A DNA stretch of 64,000 bases from Hyphomicrobiales bacterium (GCA_021775755.1 JAJFHE010000026.1:1-64000); one strand, 5' to 3'; shown: positions 16,606 to 25,662, numbered from the stretch's first letter. Notes: generated from the sequence alone by a model not told the origin. Made by a program: numbers and translations.

Positions 16606-18213
16606 TCAAACCCCAAGCGCCACGCCGTCATGTCCCGGGTCGGCGCCGCCACTCAGCACTCCGTCGTCGATGCGGATGCCGTGCACGGCGGCAATGCCGA
16701 AGGTAAGCGCGGAGCGTATCACCTCGTAGCCCATGTCCTTCAGCGGCTCGACCGTGTATCCGGGAATACGGTTGGTGATATCGATGGCGTTGCTGGTCGC
16801 GGAAAATCGCGGCACCGACACGGCTTGCGCCATCGTCATGTCGAAATCGAGCACATTGAGGATAGCCTGAAGCACGCCCATGGCGATCTGCGTGCCGCCG
16901 GGCGCCCCGATCACGATATGCGGCTTGTTCTTCTTGAAGACGATGGTCGGGCAGACCGAGCTGAAGCGGCTCTTGCCAGGCGCAATCGATCCGGCATTAC
17001 CGGGCCGCGGATCGAAGACGCCCATGCAGCCGTTGTACATGAAGCCGAGCCCGTCGGTAATCACGCCGGACGGCATGCCGAGCGAATGGGTCATGGTCAC
17101 GCAGTTGCCGTCCTTGTCGACCACCGCGACATGGGTCGTGTCGGGCGGTTCGAAGGCGGCGTCGAGCCGCGTCACCGACAACCGCTCGCCGGCACTGATC
17201 CGTTCAGCAATCGTTGCGGCATAGGCTTTGTCAGTGAGGCGAGTGAGCGGAACGTCGACAAATTGGGGATCGCCGACATGGGTATCCTTGTCTGCGGTCG
17301 CCGCGCGCATGGCCTCGCAGACGATGCGGATATAGTCGCTGGTATTGTGGCCAAGGCCGGCAAGATCGAAACGCTCCAGGATGTTCAGCATTTCAACGAG
17401 CATGATGCCGCCGCCCGGCGGTGCGTTGGTGGCGATGTCATAGCCGCGATAGCTGCCCCGCAGCGGATCTCCGCGTACCGTAACATAGTCGGCAAGATCA
17501 TCGCGCGAGAGCAAACCGCCATTGGCTTTCATGTCGGCGTCGATCTCCTCGGCGATCTCGCCGCGGTAGAAGATTTCCGCCCCATGGCTGGCGATGCGCT
17601 CAAGCGTATTCGCAAGATCGGGGTTTACGACGATGTCGCCGATTTTCTTCAACCTGCCGTCCGCATCGAAATAGATCGCCCGCCCGGTCGCGGACAGTGC
17701 AAGGCGCTCGGTCACATCGACGCGGCCCATATCTCCGCCGTGCATCCACCAGTAGTGCACATGCGGCCTGACCGCGAACCCGGCGCGGGCGCGCGCGATC
17801 GCCGGCGCGCAGATATCGGCCCAGTCGAAGGTTCCGAACTCACCGGCGGCTTCCGAGTAGGCAAGCAGGCTTCCCGGCGTGGTGATCGACTGATAGCCGA
17901 AGTCGTTTGCGTTATCGCGCAGAATAAAGCCGAAACCGTCGCGCGCCTCGCCTTCCAGCCTGTCGAGCCACATGTCCGGCGTTGCCGAAAGCGGCGTTCT
18001 CCCATGAAAATCGATGACCGTGTGAACGCCGCGCCCGGGCATATAGATCTGGCATGAGCCGAAGCCCGCAATGCCGCACATCTGCGGGTCGACCACCCCC
18101 TGCACAAGCGCTGCCGCCATCGCCGCATCGACGGCATTGCCGCCGCGCATCAACACCCGCGCTCCGGCCTCGGACGCTTCAGGCTGCGCCGCGACAATCA
18201 TACCGGTGGTCAT
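16606..18213 (-). CDS. Gamma-glutamyltransferase family protein
   Basis: This 535-residue protein has the N-terminal nucleophile hydrolase fold of gamma-glutamyltranspeptidase: GGNAVDAAMAAALVQGVVDP near residue 24, and the processing site PPDTTHVAVVDKDGN, where Thr359 would be the new N-terminus and nucleophile. A late GAPGGTQI follows. No signal peptide precedes the mature sequence (MTTGMIVAAQPEAS), so it appears cytoplasmic, unlike periplasmic GGT of Escherichia coli. Cytoplasmic relatives include enzymes on oxamates or other gamma-glutamyl or acyl amides, so glutathione should not be assumed. Confidence 0.82.
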   Translation of the reverse strand: MTTGMIVAAQPEASEAGARVLMRGGNAVDAAMAAALVQGVVDPQMCGIAGFGSCQIYMPGRGVHTVIDFHGRTPLSATPDMWLDRLEGEARDGFGFILRDNANDFGYQSITTPGSLLAYSEAAGEFGTFDWADICAPAIARARAGFAVRPHVHYWWMHGGDMGRVDVTERLALSATGRAIYFDADGRLKKIGDIVVNPDLANTLERIASHGAEIFYRGEIAEEIDADMKANGGLLSRDDLADYVTVRGDPLRGSYRGYDIATNAPPGGGIMLVEMLNILERFDLAGLGHNTSDYIRIVCEAMRAATADKDTHVGDPQFVDVPLTRLTDKAYAATIAERISAGERLSVTRLDAAFEPPDTTHVAVVDKDGNCVTMTHSLGMPSGVITDGLGFMYNGCMGVFDPRPGNAGSIAPGKSRFSSVCPTIVFKKNKPHIVIGAPGGTQIAMGVLQAILNVLDFDMTMAQAVSVPRFSATSNAIDITNRIPGYTVEPLKDMGYEVIRSALTFGIAAVHGIRIDDGVLSGGADPGHDGVALGV

Positions 18214-18280
18214 ATTGAACGTTCCCCTTGCGTTGCCGGCCCCTGAGGGGACCAGGGCATTTGCGCTTGGCGCGCCCGAC

Positions 18281-18375
18281 TTGAGACATAGGTGACGTTT
18301 TGTTCCGGAGACATGGGTAACACATTTGGCCTTTTGGCTGGAGGTGTTGATGCCGTGGAAGGAAAGCTCCGTTAT
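18281..18375 (+). pseudogene. IS481-family element remnant (left end and transposase N-terminus)
   Basis: The stretch starting TTGAGACATAGGTGACG and containing GAGACATGGGTAACAC resembles the left end of IS481-type elements. It is followed at 18350 by ATG and MPWKESSVM, the usual start of their transposases. The frame then runs straight into the left end of an IS6 element at 18376 and stops at 18424. The remaining transposase is absent, so this is a stub cut by the IS6 insertion or by later deletion. Identification rests on recall of the family pattern. Confidence 0.55.
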
Positions 18376-19188
18376 GGGCGGTGTCAGGAGAAACTGGCTT
18401 GAGCCAGGGCATCTAGTTTCCTAGCGTCGCCGAATGAGAAATCCTTTCCGCTACTTCAAAACCTCCCCTGAGATCATCCGTCTGACGGTTATGATGTATG
18501 TCCGTTTCCCTCTGTCGTTGCGGCAGGTCGAAGATCTGCTGCACGAACGCGGTATCGACGTCAGCTATGAGACCGCACGCGCCTGGTGGATCCGGTTCGG
18601 CCCGATGTTCGCCGCAGAAATCAGAAAGAAACATTTAGCGTCGGTGCGGGGCTTGCCTCAATGGCGGTGGCATCTGGATGAGGTTTTTGTGCGTATCAAC
18701 GGTGAAATCCACTACCTCTGGCGGGCCGTGGATCACGAAGGTGAGGTTCTCGAAGCGTTTGTCACAAAGAGGCGGAATCGCAGGGCTACACTAAGGTTCT
18801 TGAGGAAAGCAATGAAGCGACATGGCCGACCGGAAGTGATCGTGACGGATTGCCTTCGCTCGTACGGTGCGGCGATGAACGCCATCGGAAATGCATCACG
18901 CCAACAGACCGGCCGTTGGCTCAATAATCGAGCCGAAAACTCAAATCAGCCAATTCGACGACGGGAGCGAGCGATGGCGAGATTCAGGAGTGCAGCATCG
19001 CTTCAGAAATTCGCCTCGATCCATTCTTCAATTCACAATCATTTCTATCAGGAACGCCACCTCTACAGCCGCCAAGATTTCAAGCTCATGCGTGGCGCGG
19101 CGTTGACAGAGTGGCGGCAACTCGCTGCCTGACTATTTTTGTGATCGATGGGCTTTGTGGTTCAGATCGAATTGCTCTGACAATGCCC
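18376..19188 (+). mobile_element. IS6-family insertion sequence, about 813 bp
   Basis: GGGCGGTGTCAGGAGAA (18376-18392) and the reverse complement of 19172-19188 (GGGCATTGTCAGAGCAA) agree at 12 of 17 positions and bracket a single transposase gene, giving an element of typical IS6 length. No 8-bp target duplication is visible (TCCGTTAT left, TCGCACTG right). The two sides carry unrelated gene fragments (IS481 on the left, integrase on the right), so the element probably took part in a deletion or recombination after insertion. Confidence 0.7.
18434..19132 (+). CDS. IS6 family transposase
   Basis: This 232-residue DDE transposase begins with a helix-turn-helix region (FPLSLRQVEDLLHERGIDVSYETARAW) and has the catalytic acidic residues in WHLDEVFV, VTDCLRSY and NRAENSNQPIRRRERAM. 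Length and motifs are those of IS6-family enzymes, which move by replicative cointegration. The frame is intact, so the copy may still be active. Confidence 0.92.
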   Translation: MRNPFRYFKTSPEIIRLTVMMYVRFPLSLRQVEDLLHERGIDVSYETARAWWIRFGPMFAAEIRKKHLASVRGLPQWRWHLDEVFVRINGEIHYLWRAVDHEGEVLEAFVTKRRNRRATLRFLRKAMKRHGRPEVIVTDCLRSYGAAMNAIGNASRQQTGRWLNNRAENSNQPIRRRERAMARFRSAASLQKFASIHSSIHNHFYQERHLYSRQDFKLMRGAALTEWRQLAA

Positions 19189-19430
19189 TCGCACTGTATG
19201 GCCAACGCGTTTGCCCGAATGCGGAAGCCTTCAAGGCTTGGAGTCAGAACCTCGGCCATGAGCAAGTGCTAACCACCTTCACGAGCTACGGAGCCATCGC
19301 CAGCCATAGACAGGCGGAGATTTTCGAAGAGCTGCGCATCGTCAAAAGTACTTCAGCGTCGAGCGAAGGAAAGCCCGATCGTGAAACAGTTCAGAAAGTG
19401 ATCGCGCATCTGGCGAAGGCGGCATCATAG
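19189..19430 (+). pseudogene. Site-specific integrase, 3' remnant
   Basis: Directly right of the IS6 end, a frame encodes NAEAFKAWSQNLGHEQVLTTF and then TSYGAIASHRQAEIFEELR, the C-terminal end of phage-type tyrosine recombinases, with the LGH of the catalytic box and the final TSYG tyrosine. The upstream part, including the first catalytic arginine, is missing, apparently cut at the IS6 boundary. It is a dead remnant of the integrase that may have brought in the island at tRNA-Ser. Confidence 0.65.
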
Positions 19431-19452
19431 ACTCAAACCGCGCCGCGCCGGC

Positions 19453-22400
19453 TCAGAGGTCGATCTCGGTATCCGGTTCGCCGGCCGCTAGTGCGTTCAT
19501 CCAGGCGAGACAAAGCTCACGTGATCTGTAACTGTCGAATCTGTCCATCTCGTCGCGTTCGATAATTGGAAACGTCGAGTAGACATAGCGGACATCTTCA
19601 CGGTCCGTGACGCCATAGAGATGAAAATAGACCGCGTCGAGCTTGGCGCGAAGCTTCAGGCGCCGTTCTTCGTCCCATACGAAGGGTGCGAGCACATTGT
19701 TCTCCCCGTCCACATGGCCCGTATCTCGCGCGAAGGGTGCCATGTCATGTGCGGTGTAGGTAAGTTCTAGCACCGCGGCTCGGACAATCTCTCCGGCGTA
19801 TCTTCCGCCGAAGTGCACAGCCGCATAGCTCTCTGGGTGAACAATCGGAAGCTGCTCAGCAATGTACCAATTGAGATGCGTACTCTGCGCTTTCTGGCGA
19901 ACGACGAAGTCAAGAATGCGCGCATTCAGGTTGGCGAGGAGAAGTGGAGCATGCGTTCTATAGAGCTCAGAGCGATTAGCAGAAACGAGGATGGGCGCTG
20001 TATTTCCGAAGCCGGCAATGGGAACCAAGGACGCGATCATTGTGCGTGCGTCGGTTGCCCGCGCGATGTCTCTGAATGCGATCGCCCATTCGAACCCCCC
20101 GGGTATTCTGACTTCGTTAGCGGACACCCAATACTGAGGTGTCGGCGCAAAGGTGGGGTCTGCTTTTTGTTCCAGCGTCACATCTCCGCTTAGAGCTGCA
20201 TTGTGGACGTTGCCGACGTTTACCTCCACAGATGCTGCCCTATGGTCGAACTGGTGGATCATCCGACCCACATAAAGCGGCACCCATTCGCCCGACGCGC
20301 TGCCGAATCTGCTCCCGCCGATGGGCCACGCGCCCTCGCGCTCGTCCAACTCAGCTCGTGTTCGGAATAAGTGCGAGTCGTTCGTCATGTGGAACATTGT
20401 TGAGTACTTGACAGGCCATGCGCTCACCTCTTCACCGCTGGATCGGTCGACCAGCACCGGCAGGCGACCATAGACCGCGGTGGTAAGTGCCGCAGCCCGT
20501 CGAGACCGAAATATCGGAGCAGTACCCGTGTTCGGATTGACGCTGGCGAAGTTCTCTGCCGTCAGCTCGAAACAACGTTCAGGATCATCAAGTTCAGAAA
20601 CATCGTGGAGGAAAAATGCACATTGTGCCGGACTTGGGGTGGGTGACGGGCTGGCTACTAGAACGCAAAATTTGAAACTACGATGGACGTCTGCAAAGAA
20701 CGGCGAGTAGCCGGTTCCTTGCCTACCATTCTCGAAATCGTAAAGGGCTTTCAATCGGCCTTCCGTCGCCACTCCTTTGAAAAACTTGGAAGCGGTCTTG
20801 TCCGACGCGATACCAGAGGGAGTGAGCAGGCCAACTATGCCTTGGCGTTTGACGATCATCATGGCTCGCTCGACAAAGAGCGAATAGAGGTTCACGTCAC
20901 CGCTGGCTAGCAGTGGGTAGTCGCCACAGGCGCGCGCCATTCGCGCACCATTTTCAGCGCGCTGGTTGGCCCGTGCATAGTCGCGAGCGAGCGGATCCTC
21001 ACTTGCGACAAGTTCCTCGATCATCCTCTTGCGATCGGCTGCGCGGGTCGCCAAGGCGATCTCGCGACAGCGCGCTTCAAACCATTCCACCTGCTGCAAT
21101 TTCACGCGGTCCCATGGTGGATTGCCCACGACTGCGTCGAAACCCCCAGACAGCTCTGCGCCTTCCCAACTGGACCAGACACCCGGAAATACTGCCTGCC
21201 AATTCAAAAATTTCTCTTCGGCGATGAGTGTTCGGGCGGTCGAAAGAATCGAAGCAAAATGTGCAGCATGACGGTTGCCACTGCTCGCTTCGAGCGCACC
21301 CTTCGCAATTTCGATTGGATCGCCAAACTGACCATCCAGAAAAGCCTGGATTGCCGCTCTGTCTTCGGCGCTGCGCAGTCCGACCCAATCGAGAGCATGC
21401 AACAGCGACAAGAACGCATCGAGCGGCTCGGTCATTTCGCGAACTTCGTCGAATATGTCCTTTGACCGATGAGCTTCGGCGATCTCTGCGTCGGTCAAGC
21501 TCTCGATCACCTGCATCGCAGACGCTGCCCGCATCGCGCGACGCATCGGCTCATGCAGAAGCAGTTCGCCTCCCAGTTCGTGCACACGATCCATGGCCGG
21601 CCGTACCCAGGATCCGAACAGGGAATCGCCGCACCGAAGATGGTGGTCGAGGAATGAGAGTGGAGCGCCCACCGTGAACGTGTGGAGCCAGAGCGAAACC
21701 TTGGCCAGTTCCACGGCCATCGGGTTCTTGTCGACCCCATAGACACAACGCTTGAGGACCATGCGACGAACGATATGGCGATCATCGAGCTGAGACGCGT
21801 CGATAGTCCAGCCCATTTCCTCCGCGTTATGAAGGATCGTGTTGCGGATGGTCTCGACGCGATCGGCGAGAGGCGAAACATATTCGCCCCAATCGACGGT
21901 ACTTTCCGCCTCCGCCATTGCGGTGATGACGTGGTCGGCCATGATGTCGACCAATGATACGAGGAAATGGCCCGACCCCATCGCCGGATCGCAGATGCGC
22001 AGTTCGAGCAGCCGCTCGGCAGGGTCATGGCGCTTTAACAATCCCAAACGGTGACCTTCCGAATCCCGGCTTTCTCCAAGTTCGCCTGTCCTGTCTTGGA
22101 AAGCGCTGAAGCGCTCCGCGATGAGCGGTTCGAGTGTCTCCTTCAGAATGAGCTGTACGAGGTCATCCGGCGTGTAGTAGCTGCCGGAGCCCTTGCGGGC
22201 GAACTTGTTCGGGCGCACGATGATTTCACCGTCTTCCCGGTACACCTCGTGTTCCAGGAGCCGCTCGTAGATCGAACCAAGCTGCTGGACGCTCAAGTCG
22301 CGATAGTTGATGTACTTGCGCCCTTGCGGTGTCTCCTCAAAGGAAAGCCGGTCGATCACATCGGCCACGATGGCATCATTGAGGCGAATGTGAGCCAGGA

Positions 22401-23568
22401 GGGGAGTACGTTGGCGATCGAAAAGACCGCCATTATAGGGCGGCAGCCCGATCGACGCATCGCCGGCGTCGATGGCACGGCAGAGATCGTCAATCACCGC
22501 CCAATATTGCCCTGCCGACGTGGAGAACACGTCGCCGTCATCCTTGCGTTGCCCAATCTCACCTCGCACACGGTCGCGGAGGCTGTAATTGTCATAGCGG
22601 CTGTCACGCACCGGCAGCAGGTCGCGGTCTTCGGCGTAGAGCAGGAACAGCAGGCGATAGAGCAAAACGAGCGCCGCATCGCGAACCTCCTGGAGTTCGG
22701 CGTCCGGCGCTTCGTTCGCTATTGCAGTGGTGAGGTGGGGGAACAGTTGCTCGAAAACCAGTTGCGACAGGCTTTCGGCAACGCGTTGCTCGTAGAACCT
22801 GCCTTCGTCTAGCGCCCGCTGGTGGAAGGTTCGGCTATCGCTTGGACTCGGAACGAATGCATCCCGCCCGAACACGAGGAGGAAGACACGCAGCCAATGG
22901 GTGCGTGCTTCGTCATTGAGGGCGAAGAGACCACCATCATGCCCTTCGATGCCCAGGATCGCGGCAAGGTCCACTTCGAAGAATTGCTCCGAGACGGATC
23001 GTGCCCCCTGATAGTAGAGGCGCCAGCGCCCGCCATTTGTAAGGATGCCCCAACGCAGATTACCCGTAGTGAGGTCTTCGACGCGGCGGAGGTAGCGCAG
23101 CATCTGCGTCGAGGGTGCCGTCTCCTCGCCGCGCCGGCCGGAGCGCCGGTCTAAAGGGCGCTGCCAGCGCTTGGACTCGACGATTGCCCGGCCGAACCCG
23201 TAGCGCCGCCACTCTTCGGCATGGGCGTTCGCTTCCGTCTTGTGCGCATCGCTCTCGAACAGCAACCCGTCCGGAACGTCGTCGCGTCCACGCGTCGCAA
23301 GGTTCTGCTGGCGGAGCAATGCGGTCCAGCCCAGGCGCTCGAGGACCAGCCAGATGAGATCGTCCTCGGTCTGGCTCTCGTTTGGTGTCAGGTCGGTCGG
23401 GAAGGTCGCAAATATCGCCGCGAGATCTTCCCGGAGGCGCGCAATCGCATTATCGTCGACAGCTACCCACTCAGGCAGCCTCACGATCGCGTCCGTGAGA
23501 AAGTCCAGAGCGAAGAGGCTGCCCTGGAACTCGATCGCGCCGTCGCTCAAGGCAATCTCCCCGCTCAT
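19453..23568 (-). CDS. Type IIG-like restriction-modification protein (PD-(D/E)XK nuclease plus Eco57I-type methylase)
   Basis: This single 1371-residue protein starts with a nuclease-like domain: VPDG with Asp100 and AIVESKRW with Glu131 and Lys133 form a PD-(D/E)XK pattern. A helical linker leads to an adenine-N6 methyltransferase with motif I CDPAMGSGH (526-534), GVDKNPMAVELAKVSLWLH, and motif IV NPPW (816-819). The remaining about 550 residues would hold target recognition. This order fits type IIG enzymes that cut and methylate with one chain. No helicase, PglZ or BrxC-like gene adjoins it, so BREX or DISARM is not supported. It sits between an integrase remnant and tRNA-Ser, indicating horizontal acquisition. 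Confidence 0.82.
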   Translation of the reverse strand: MSGEIALSDGAIEFQGSLFALDFLTDAIVRLPEWVAVDDNAIARLREDLAAIFATFPTDLTPNESQTEDDLIWLVLERLGWTALLRQQNLATRGRDDVPDGLLFESDAHKTEANAHAEEWRRYGFGRAIVESKRWQRPLDRRSGRRGEETAPSTQMLRYLRRVEDLTTGNLRWGILTNGGRWRLYYQGARSVSEQFFEVDLAAILGIEGHDGGLFALNDEARTHWLRVFLLVFGRDAFVPSPSDSRTFHQRALDEGRFYEQRVAESLSQLVFEQLFPHLTTAIANEAPDAELQEVRDAALVLLYRLLFLLYAEDRDLLPVRDSRYDNYSLRDRVRGEIGQRKDDGDVFSTSAGQYWAVIDDLCRAIDAGDASIGLPPYNGGLFDRQRTPLLAHIRLNDAIVADVIDRLSFEETPQGRKYINYRDLSVQQLGSIYERLLEHEVYREDGEIIVRPNKFARKGSGSYYTPDDLVQLILKETLEPLIAERFSAFQDRTGELGESRDSEGHRLGLLKRHDPAERLLELRICDPAMGSGHFLVSLVDIMADHVITAMAEAESTVDWGEYVSPLADRVETIRNTILHNAEEMGWTIDASQLDDRHIVRRMVLKRCVYGVDKNPMAVELAKVSLWLHTFTVGAPLSFLDHHLRCGDSLFGSWVRPAMDRVHELGGELLLHEPMRRAMRAASAMQVIESLTDAEIAEAHRSKDIFDEVREMTEPLDAFLSLLHALDWVGLRSAEDRAAIQAFLDGQFGDPIEIAKGALEASSGNRHAAHFASILSTARTLIAEEKFLNWQAVFPGVWSSWEGAELSGGFDAVVGNPPWDRVKLQQVEWFEARCREIALATRAADRKRMIEELVASEDPLARDYARANQRAENGARMARACGDYPLLASGDVNLYSLFVERAMMIVKRQGIVGLLTPSGIASDKTASKFFKGVATEGRLKALYDFENGRQGTGYSPFFADVHRSFKFCVLVASPSPTPSPAQCAFFLHDVSELDDPERCFELTAENFASVNPNTGTAPIFRSRRAAALTTAVYGRLPVLVDRSSGEEVSAWPVKYSTMFHMTNDSHLFRTRAELDEREGAWPIGGSRFGSASGEWVPLYVGRMIHQFDHRAASVEVNVGNVHNAALSGDVTLEQKADPTFAPTPQYWVSANEVRIPGGFEWAIAFRDIARATDARTMIASLVPIAGFGNTAPILVSANRSELYRTHAPLLLANLNARILDFVVRQKAQSTHLNWYIAEQLPIVHPESYAAVHFGGRYAGEIVRAAVLELTYTAHDMAPFARDTGHVDGENNVLAPFVWDEERRLKLRAKLDAVYFHLYGVTDREDVRYVYSTFPIIERDEMDRFDSYRSRELCLAWMNALAAGEPDTEIDL

Positions 23569-23742
23569 TGCGATTCGTCCGGATCAACCTATCCGATTGA
23601 ACACCGCTTCGCACCTGCCAGCTGGATCATCGCTGTTGGCTCGAAATCGTGGGGCAGCGCAACAGTTTTGTGGGGTTAATTGTGGTATGGAAATATCGGA
23701 TTGTAGAAAACAAATTAAAAACAACCAGTTAGCTTTTAATAG

Positions 23743-23832
23743 TGGCGGAGAGAGAGGGATTCGAACCCTCGGAACGCTTGCGCGCTCAACGGTTTTCGAG
23801 ACCGCCCCGTTCAACCACTCCGGCACCTCTCC
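23743..23832 (-). tRNA. tRNA-Ser (anticodon CGA)
   Basis: Read on the minus strand, 90 nt fold as a class II tRNA: acceptor GGAGAGG pairing with CTCTCTCC, a D-arm containing GGAGTGGTTGAACGG, anticodon loop CTCGAAA (CGA), a long variable arm around GAGCGCGCAAGCGTTC, the T-arm GGGTTCGAATCCC, discriminator G and an encoded CCA. Its 3' end faces the restriction-modification gene, the usual side for an integrated element. Confidence 0.95.
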
Positions 23833-23871
23833 GTACCCAGGGGATCGTCGCGCGCTTGATACACGGCCAGA

Positions 23872-23909
23872 CGCCGTCTGCCAAGACCCCAGGCGCCGTC
23901 TGCCAAGAC
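23872..23909. repeat. Short direct repeat beside tRNA-Ser
   Basis: CGCCGTCTGCCAAGAC occurs at 23872-23887 and again at 23894-23909, a 16-bp direct repeat with a 22-bp period. It lies upstream of the tRNA promoter region on the minus strand. No function is evident. Confidence 0.7.
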
Positions 23910-23943
23910 AATTGCGCGGTGTGAGTAGCTTTTGACCTCAGGG

Positions 23944-24249
23944 TCAGCTGCCGCCGTCATCGTCTATGACCGAGATCGGGCGTGTCGCCTCGTCGACGGC
24001 CTGCAGCAGTTTGCGGATTTCTCCCAGCCGGTCGTAGCAGCGGAACACAAGCAGGATGAGTTCAAACGCCAGCCTGAGAGCCAGCACACAGAACACGACC
24101 GCCACCCACTCGAGCATCGGCGGATCGAGATCCATCTCCACCGGGATCATGACGACGAGGATCGCCGCGCATACCCAGAACAAGACCTGCAGCATGAACG
24201 GGCCCAGCATACGCCGGAATGTCAGGAACTCGACAAATGCACGTATCAT
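23944..24249 (-). CDS. DUF4282-like small inner-membrane protein
   Basis: The start at 24249 is preferred because GGGGAGAGG lies just upstream; a longer frame to 24282 lacks such a site. The 101-residue protein begins IRAFVEFLTFRRMLGPF, followed by two transmembrane segments (about residues 18-38 and 49-70) and FELILLVFRCYDRLGEI. The FLTFRRML start and overall layout resemble DUF4282 proteins, of unknown function. It is isolated between tRNA-Ser and the rplU operon, which is on the other strand. Confidence 0.65.
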   Translation of the reverse strand: MIRAFVEFLTFRRMLGPFMLQVLFWVCAAILVVMIPVEMDLDPPMLEWVAVVFCVLALRLAFELILLVFRCYDRLGEIRKLLQAVDEATRPISVIDDDGGS

Positions 24250-24561
24250 AATCCTCTCCCCGGGCGACTCGCCCCGCAACACTCGCGGTTAGCGCCCGCA
24301 AACGCGCCTTGCCTACGCCAGATGCGTACTTCTCAGCAAGCGGACCATCTGCCGCGCCTTGGCGCCTGACCGCACGTGAAAAAGACCGCGCGGCGGCGCG
24401 GGCGATCATTTGCACCGAAACGGCATACAGGGCCGCAACGAACTGCGCAAGTTAGCCGTTTTGCCGGGGAGACAGGGCGCCATTGCGCACCGCCCGCGTC
24501 TGCTGGCCGGCGGGCCCGGCGATCGGCCATGGCAAACATCGCCGCAAGCCGGTTACAGTTC
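24250..24561. other. Intergenic region without recognisable gene
   Basis: Short open frames here on both strands (for example 24376-24588 plus) have no protein-like character, being arginine/alanine-rich shadows of GC-rich DNA. Apart from the rplU promoter at its right edge I see no RNA gene or repeat. Confidence 0.5.
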
Positions 24562-24589
24562 TTGACAGTACAAGTCCCCTATGTATAGT
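24562..24589 (+). promoter_or_regulatory. Promoter of rplU-rpmA
   Basis: TTGACA (24562-24567) and TATAGT (24584-24589) are separated by 16 bp, a near-consensus housekeeping promoter. Transcription would start about 60 bp before the rplU ATG, as expected for a ribosomal protein operon. Confidence 0.75.
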
Positions 24590-24654
24590 GCGCGCCAACT
24601 CGCCGGTCGCTCTAAGCGTCCGGCCGATTTTCTGTGATTTTACGGATTGATCCG

Positions 24655-25305
24655 ATGTACGCAGTCATCAAGACCGGCGGCAAGCAATACAAAGTTGCTC
24701 CCGACGACAAAATCCGAGTTGAAAAACTCTCAGGCGCCGCCGGCGACACGGTGAAATTCACCGATGTTCTCATGGTTGGCGGCGACGGCGATGCCATGAT
24801 CGGCACGCCGCACGTGGATGGCGCCACCGTCACCGCTGAGCTGGTTGAACAAACCCGCGCCGACAAGATCGTGGTGTTCAAGAAGAAACGCCGCAAGAAC
24901 TACCGCCGCACTGCCGGACACCGCCAGGAACTCTCGGTTTTGCGCATCACCGAAATTGCCGCGGGCGGCAAGAAGGCGAAAGCGGAAGCCGCTGCCAAAC
25001 CGGCCAAGAAGGCCGACGAGAAACCGGCGGAGGCCGAGGCCAAGGCGGACGCAGCCGACGATGCCACAGCGGCTCTTTTCACCGCACCTGCCGGCGAGCC
25101 CGACGATCTCAAGAAGATCTCAGGCGTCGGGCCGGTGCTCGAGAAGAAACTGAACGCGCTCGGCATAACGAAATATGCTCAGATTGCCGCCTTTACGGCC
25201 GATGAAATCGCCAAGGTCGACGAGGTCCTGAACTTCAAGGGTCGCATCGAGCGCGACGACTGGCTCAGCCAGGCCAAGACGCTCGACGAAGGCAAAGACG
25301 CTTAA
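24655..25305 (+). CDS. rplU: 50S ribosomal protein L21 with C-terminal helix-hairpin-helix extension
   Basis: The ATG at 24655 starts the standard L21 sequence [14 protein letters not shown], which continues through [23 protein letters not shown], about 103 residues. A lysine/alanine/glutamate-rich linker follows, then a folded tail of about 70 residues ([42 protein letters not shown]) resembling a helix-hairpin-helix domain. Standard L21 ends where the linker begins; the 216-residue form is known from related Hyphomicrobiales. The tail may bind RNA or DNA, which is unproven. The gene heads an operon with rpmA 23 bp downstream. Confidence 0.95.
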   Translation: MYAVIKTGGKQYKVAPDDKIRVEKLSGAAGDTVKFTDVLMVGGDGDAMIGTPHVDGATVTAELVEQTRADKIVVFKKKRRKNYRRTAGHRQELSVLRITEIAAGGKKAKAEAAAKPAKKADEKPAEAEAKADAADDATAALFTAPAGEPDDLKKISGVGPVLEKKLNALGITKYAQIAAFTADEIAKVDEVLNFKGRIERDDWLSQAKTLDEGKDA

Positions 25306-25328
25306 GGCGCTGCGAAGGAGAATACGAG

Positions 25329-25595
25329 ATGGCACATAAAAAGGCAGGCGGTTCTTCACGCAACGGCCGCGATTCAGCGGGCCGGCGCCTTGGCATCAAG
25401 AAGTCGGGCGGCCAGCCGGTGATCCCCGGCAACATCATTTTGCGCCAGCGCGGCACCAAGTGGCACCCGGGCGACAATGTCGGCATCGGTAAGGACCACA
25501 CGATTTTCGCAACGGCGGAAGGCACCGTTGCGTTCCGCTCCTCGCGCGGCGGGCGCACCTATGTATCCGTGGTGCCCGCGGAGCCGGCGAACTGA
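25329..25595 (+). CDS. rpmA: 50S ribosomal protein L27
   Basis: This 88-residue protein begins [20 protein letters not shown], the classical L27 start whose N-terminal tail reaches the peptidyl transferase centre, and continues IIRQRGT-like ([23 protein letters not shown]). AAGGAG precedes the start. A strong terminator follows at 25663. Confidence 0.97.
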   Translation: MAHKKAGGSSRNGRDSAGRRLGIKKSGGQPVIPGNIILRQRGTKWHPGDNVGIGKDHTIFATAEGTVAFRSSRGGRTYVSVVPAEPAN

Positions 25596-25662
25596 CAATC
25601 GGCGGATCTGGAACCAACCGCCGGCATCTCATAGACCCGGCGGCAACGGCTGACAAGAATTC

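Noticed and set aside
18214-18440. Left attachment site matching the tRNA-Ser 3' end
   Set aside because: No copy of the GGATTCGAACCC or TGGCGGAGAG segment is present in this stretch.
19453-23568. BREX PglX or DISARM methylase
   Set aside because: No PglZ, BrxC, BrxL or helicase genes are next to it, and an N-terminal nuclease pattern fits type IIG better.
24376-24588. Small arginine-rich plus-strand open frame before rplU
   Set aside because: No ribosome site, no domain, composition of a random GC-rich frame, and it runs into the rplU promoter.
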